Assembly (NCBI GenBank): GCA_016218725.1
Contig: JACRDB010000169.1
Span: forward strand, 1 to 64,000
Length of the DNA stretch: 64,000 bases
Direction: 5' to 3'
Origin: Deltaproteobacteria bacterium
GTDB lineage: Bacteria; Myxococcota_A; Polyangia; Polyangiales; Ga0077539
Of this stretch, positions 62,040 through 64,000 are shown in pieces (positions within the stretch are counted from its first letter, which is position 1; each line of letters begins with the position of its first letter). The position numbers and the translations under genes are program-made. Below the pieces are notes generated by a model that was not told where the DNA came from, did no database searches, and worked only from the letters and a program-made list of their open reading frames with translations.

Positions 62040-63137
62040 CTAGAAGGTCACTTCCAGGTGGAGCCCCGTGGTGGGCCCGAGGAGGGGATTGACCCTCACC
62101 CTCCGGAGCGCGCTCTGCGTGGCCGTGGGCGAGCGCTCCGTGGAGGTGTTCCCGGACAGCATCACCAGCGCCACGCCCACCCCCGCCACCACCACGCCGC
62201 CGAGGCCGAGCCCGAAGGACAGCGTGCGGAAGAGACCGTTGGACGAGCAGTAGCTCGCCGCGCCCGCGGCGTCCGGGTTGCTGGTGTCCGCCCGCGCCGC
62301 GGTGCACACCTGGTCCACGGTCATGGAACGGCTGGCGTTGGTGGCGTTGTCATAGCGCGCCCAGGCCCCGGGGTTGCCCGGCGTGGTCCCCGTGGCGTCC
62401 GCCGCCGCGCTGGCCTGCCCGGCGGACAGGAGCCACGTCACCACCCCGGTGACCGCCGCGGCACCCCCCAGACCTATCGCACCATACCCTACATAGCGCA
62501 GAGTCGGGGTGGATGTCCCACCTCCCGGTGGTGGTGGCGGCGGAGGCGGCGGCGGTGGGGGCGGCGGCGGGAGGTTGCCGTTGTTGCCGTTGTTGTTGTT
62601 GTTATTATTGTTGTTGTTGTCGGGCGGGACGGTGTCGGGCTCGCCCGCGGTGATGTTGGCCAGGAGCCTGCGGACGATCTCCCGGATGAAGTCCGAGTCG
62701 CGCATCTGGGCCCTGGGGATCATGGCGCTGTCGTGGTGCACCACGCGGCGGGTGGGCTGGTCCCAGAGGTTCACCTCGATCTGGATGGAGGCGGTGGTAC
62801 CCCGGCCGATGCGCCGGAGCGAGCCGTAGATGAGCTTCGGGGTGGAGAGGTCCCCGGCGATCTGGTGGAGGCACTCGGGGCCGACGGAGTCGTCGCAGCT
62901 GAAGAGGGCGATCTCCTGCTCCAGGGCGGGGGAGGAGTCCGGCACGCCGTAGCCCAGGTCCCGGGCGGCCTGGCGCAGGGCCATGGTGGCCGCGGAGGCG
63001 GCGTCTTCTTCGGCGCCGTCCAGGGTGCGGAGCCCGAGGACATGGAGACCTCCTCGGCGCTGGGCCTGGGCGGTGGCGCTGGCCGAGAGGATCCCGAGCG
63101 CGAGGAACATCCCGAGGTGGCGAGGCGTGGGGCGCAT
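62040..63137 (-). CDS. Exported membrane protein with Asn and Pro tracts
   Basis: This is a 365-residue protein from ATG 63137. A signal peptide (FLALGILSASATAQA) and a periplasmic part (about 25-170; LHVLGLRTLDGAEEDAASAA, then LSTPKLIYGSLRRIGRG) come first. The periplasmic part resembles lipoprotein-associated domains of the myxobacterial TPR neighbourhood. Then come ten Asn in a row and fifteen Pro in a row (about 172-202), and two hydrophobic segments (about 210-235 and 300-325). The tracts come from microsatellite-like DNA and could vary in length by slippage. Function unknown. Confidence 0.72.
   Translation of the reverse strand: MRPTPRHLGMFLALGILSASATAQAQRRGGLHVLGLRTLDGAEEDAASAATMALRQAARDLGYGVPDSSPALEQEIALFSCDDSVGPECLHQIAGDLSTPKLIYGSLRRIGRGTTASIQIEVNLWDQPTRRVVHHDSAMIPRAQMRDSDFIREIVRRLLANITAGEPDTVPPDNNNNNNNNNNGNNGNLPPPPPPPPPPPPPPPGGGTSTPTLRYVGYGAIGLGGAAAVTGVVTWLLSAGQASAAADATGTTPGNPGAWARYDNATNASRSMTVDQVCTAARADTSNPDAAGAASYCSSNGLFRTLSFGLGLGGVVVAGVGVALVMLSGNTSTERSPTATQSALRRVRVNPLLGPTTGLHLEVTF
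62526..62621. repeat. Microsatellite-like triplet tract (Pro then Asn coding)
   Basis: GGC/GGT-type triplets (62526-62571) are followed by GTT/ATT-type triplets (about 62580-62621). On the minus strand they encode the Asn and Pro runs of the protein at 62040. Slipped-strand changes of whole triplets would keep the frame. Confidence 0.85.
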
Positions 63138-63283
63138 TGGGTGGCTTGGACTCCTGTGCGGTGCCTCTCGCGGCACCCACCCGGCATTCTATTACCTTTC
63201 GGGCGGTCGACGGAAGGGAGATTGACGCGCCCCCCGCTCCGAGGGCAAGTACCGCCGGGAAGGAAGACACTGGAGGCGACACC

Positions 63284-64000
63284 CTGGAACCGTGGACCGT
63301 CGGACGCGTGCTGGCCTGGACGGCCCGGAACCTTGCACAGCGGGGCATCGAGGGCGCTCGCCTGGACGCCGAGCTCCTTTTGGGCCACGCCCTGGGGCTG
63401 CGTCGCATTGATCTGTATGTGCGCCATGACCAGCCCCTGACGGACCCGGAGCTGGCCCGGGTGCGGGCCCTGGTGGAGCGCCGACGGCGCTTCGAGCCCG
63501 TGGCGTACATCCTGGGCGAGAGGGAGTTCTACGGCCGTACATTTCACGTAGACGCCCGGGTGCTGATCCCCCGGCCGGAGACCGAAGGCGTGGTGGACGA
63601 GGCCCTCCGGGCGCTGCCTCCCCCCGCCGAGGGGGTGAGCCCGAGGGTGCTGGACGTGGGCTCCGGCAGCGGGGTGATCGCCCTCACGGTGGCCCTGGAG
63701 CGCCCGGACGTGACCGTGGTGGCCGTGGAGCTCTCGCCGGCGGCGGCGGAGGTCACGCGGATGAACCTGGCCCGGTGGAAGATCGAAGACCGCGTGGAGG
63801 TGCGCGAGGGGAGCTTGTACAAGCCCACCCAGGGGGAGCGCTTCGCGGTGATCGTGAGCAACCCGCCGTACATCCCCACGGCGGAGGTGGACGGGCTGAT
63901 GCCCGACGTGTCCCGCCACGAGCCCCGCCTGGCCCTGGACGGCGGAGAAGACGGCACCACGGTGCTCGGGCCGCTGGTGCTCGGGGCCCCGAGGCACCTC
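63284..64000 (+). CDS. prmC: PrmC/HemK glutamine methyltransferase, 3' part outside the window
   Basis: The frame runs off the right edge after 239 codons. The N-terminal helical domain (EPWTVGRVLAWTARNLAQRG), IPRPETEGVVDEAL (about 102-115), VLDVGSGSGVIALTVALERP (SAM site) and the catalytic VSNPPYIP (about 199-206) are intact. PrmC methylates the GGQ Gln of release factors. No ATG, GTG or TTG lies at the family start point. A CTG at 63284, 7 bp after GGAGG (63272-63276), fits best; the first in-frame GTG (63308) would remove eight conserved-looking residues. An ATT at 63221 is another candidate. Confidence 0.85.
   Translation, partial: MEPWTVGRVLAWTARNLAQRGIEGARLDAELLLGHALGLRRIDLYVRHDQPLTDPELARVRALVERRRRFEPVAYILGEREFYGRTFHVDARVLIPRPETEGVVDEALRALPPPAEGVSPRVLDVGSGSGVIALTVALERPDVTVVAVELSPAAAEVTRMNLARWKIEDRVEVREGSLYKPTQGERFAVIVSNPPYIPTAEVDGLMPDVSRHEPRLALDGGEDGTTVLGPLVLGAPRHL

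Overview
The window is GC-rich throughout and is packed with genes typical of Myxococcota. These include lipoproteins whose lipobox is followed by an Asp/Pro-rich linker, Cys-rich repeat proteins, an FG-GAP propeller, a giant RHS lipoprotein, a Hanks-type kinase and the kinase PrkA. I infer a chromosomal segment of a Polyangia-like (Sandaracinaceae/Polyangiales type) bacterium. This rests on protein style only; there is no rRNA in the window.

Region 1 (about 0-18.5 kb) is an accessory, defence-flavoured stretch. It carries a Doc/AbrB-type toxin-antitoxin pair, an AbiEi/AbiEii pair with a candidate operator, a nucleotidyltransferase with a small overlapping partner, and a PLD-helicase-DUF3427 protein. 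It also carries several genes I cannot name and many gene relics. The most striking structure is a duplicated three-gene cassette (A at 2619, B at 6704, C at 4115) in which each copy has lost what the other kept. Other relics are the 3' end of an amidohydrolase, the start of a thioredoxin, and a GxxExxY-like C-terminus bracketed by a 27-bp inverted repeat. Ordinary genes in between are an ArsR regulator with an Old-Yellow-Enzyme reductase, a parvulin, an amidohydrolase and a DUF6151-like protein.

Region 2 (18.6-40 kb) is mostly envelope and secreted proteins. It holds a lipase-like lipoprotein, a YyaL/DUF255 protein, a Cys-rich and Gly-rich repeat lipoprotein, a transglutaminase-like protein, a ZU5/Ig-like lipoprotein, an FG-GAP propeller and a deacetylase-like lipoprotein. 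A frameshifted TnpB element sits between two truncated coding fragments. A small-enzyme block lies at 32.9-36.7 kb: Uma2 nuclease, GyrI-like, hemerythrin, thioesterase and LigB-type dioxygenase.

Region 3 (40-53 kb) contains the 2046-residue RHS lipoprotein, a Ser/Thr kinase, a solitary SF1 helicase and a second Cys-rich repeat lipoprotein.

Region 4 (53-64 kb) looks like conserved chromosome. Most of it is on the minus strand: acyl-CoA dehydrogenase with an unknown overlapping partner, the membrane urate hydroxylase PuuD next to PrkA, two envelope proteins, a single reading frame joining RsmD to CoaD, a pseudo-receiver overlapping it, and a Pro/Asn-tract membrane protein. A divergent prmC that appears to start at CTG runs off the right edge.

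I saw no rRNA, tRNA or CRISPR array. All family assignments come from reading motifs; no database search was possible.
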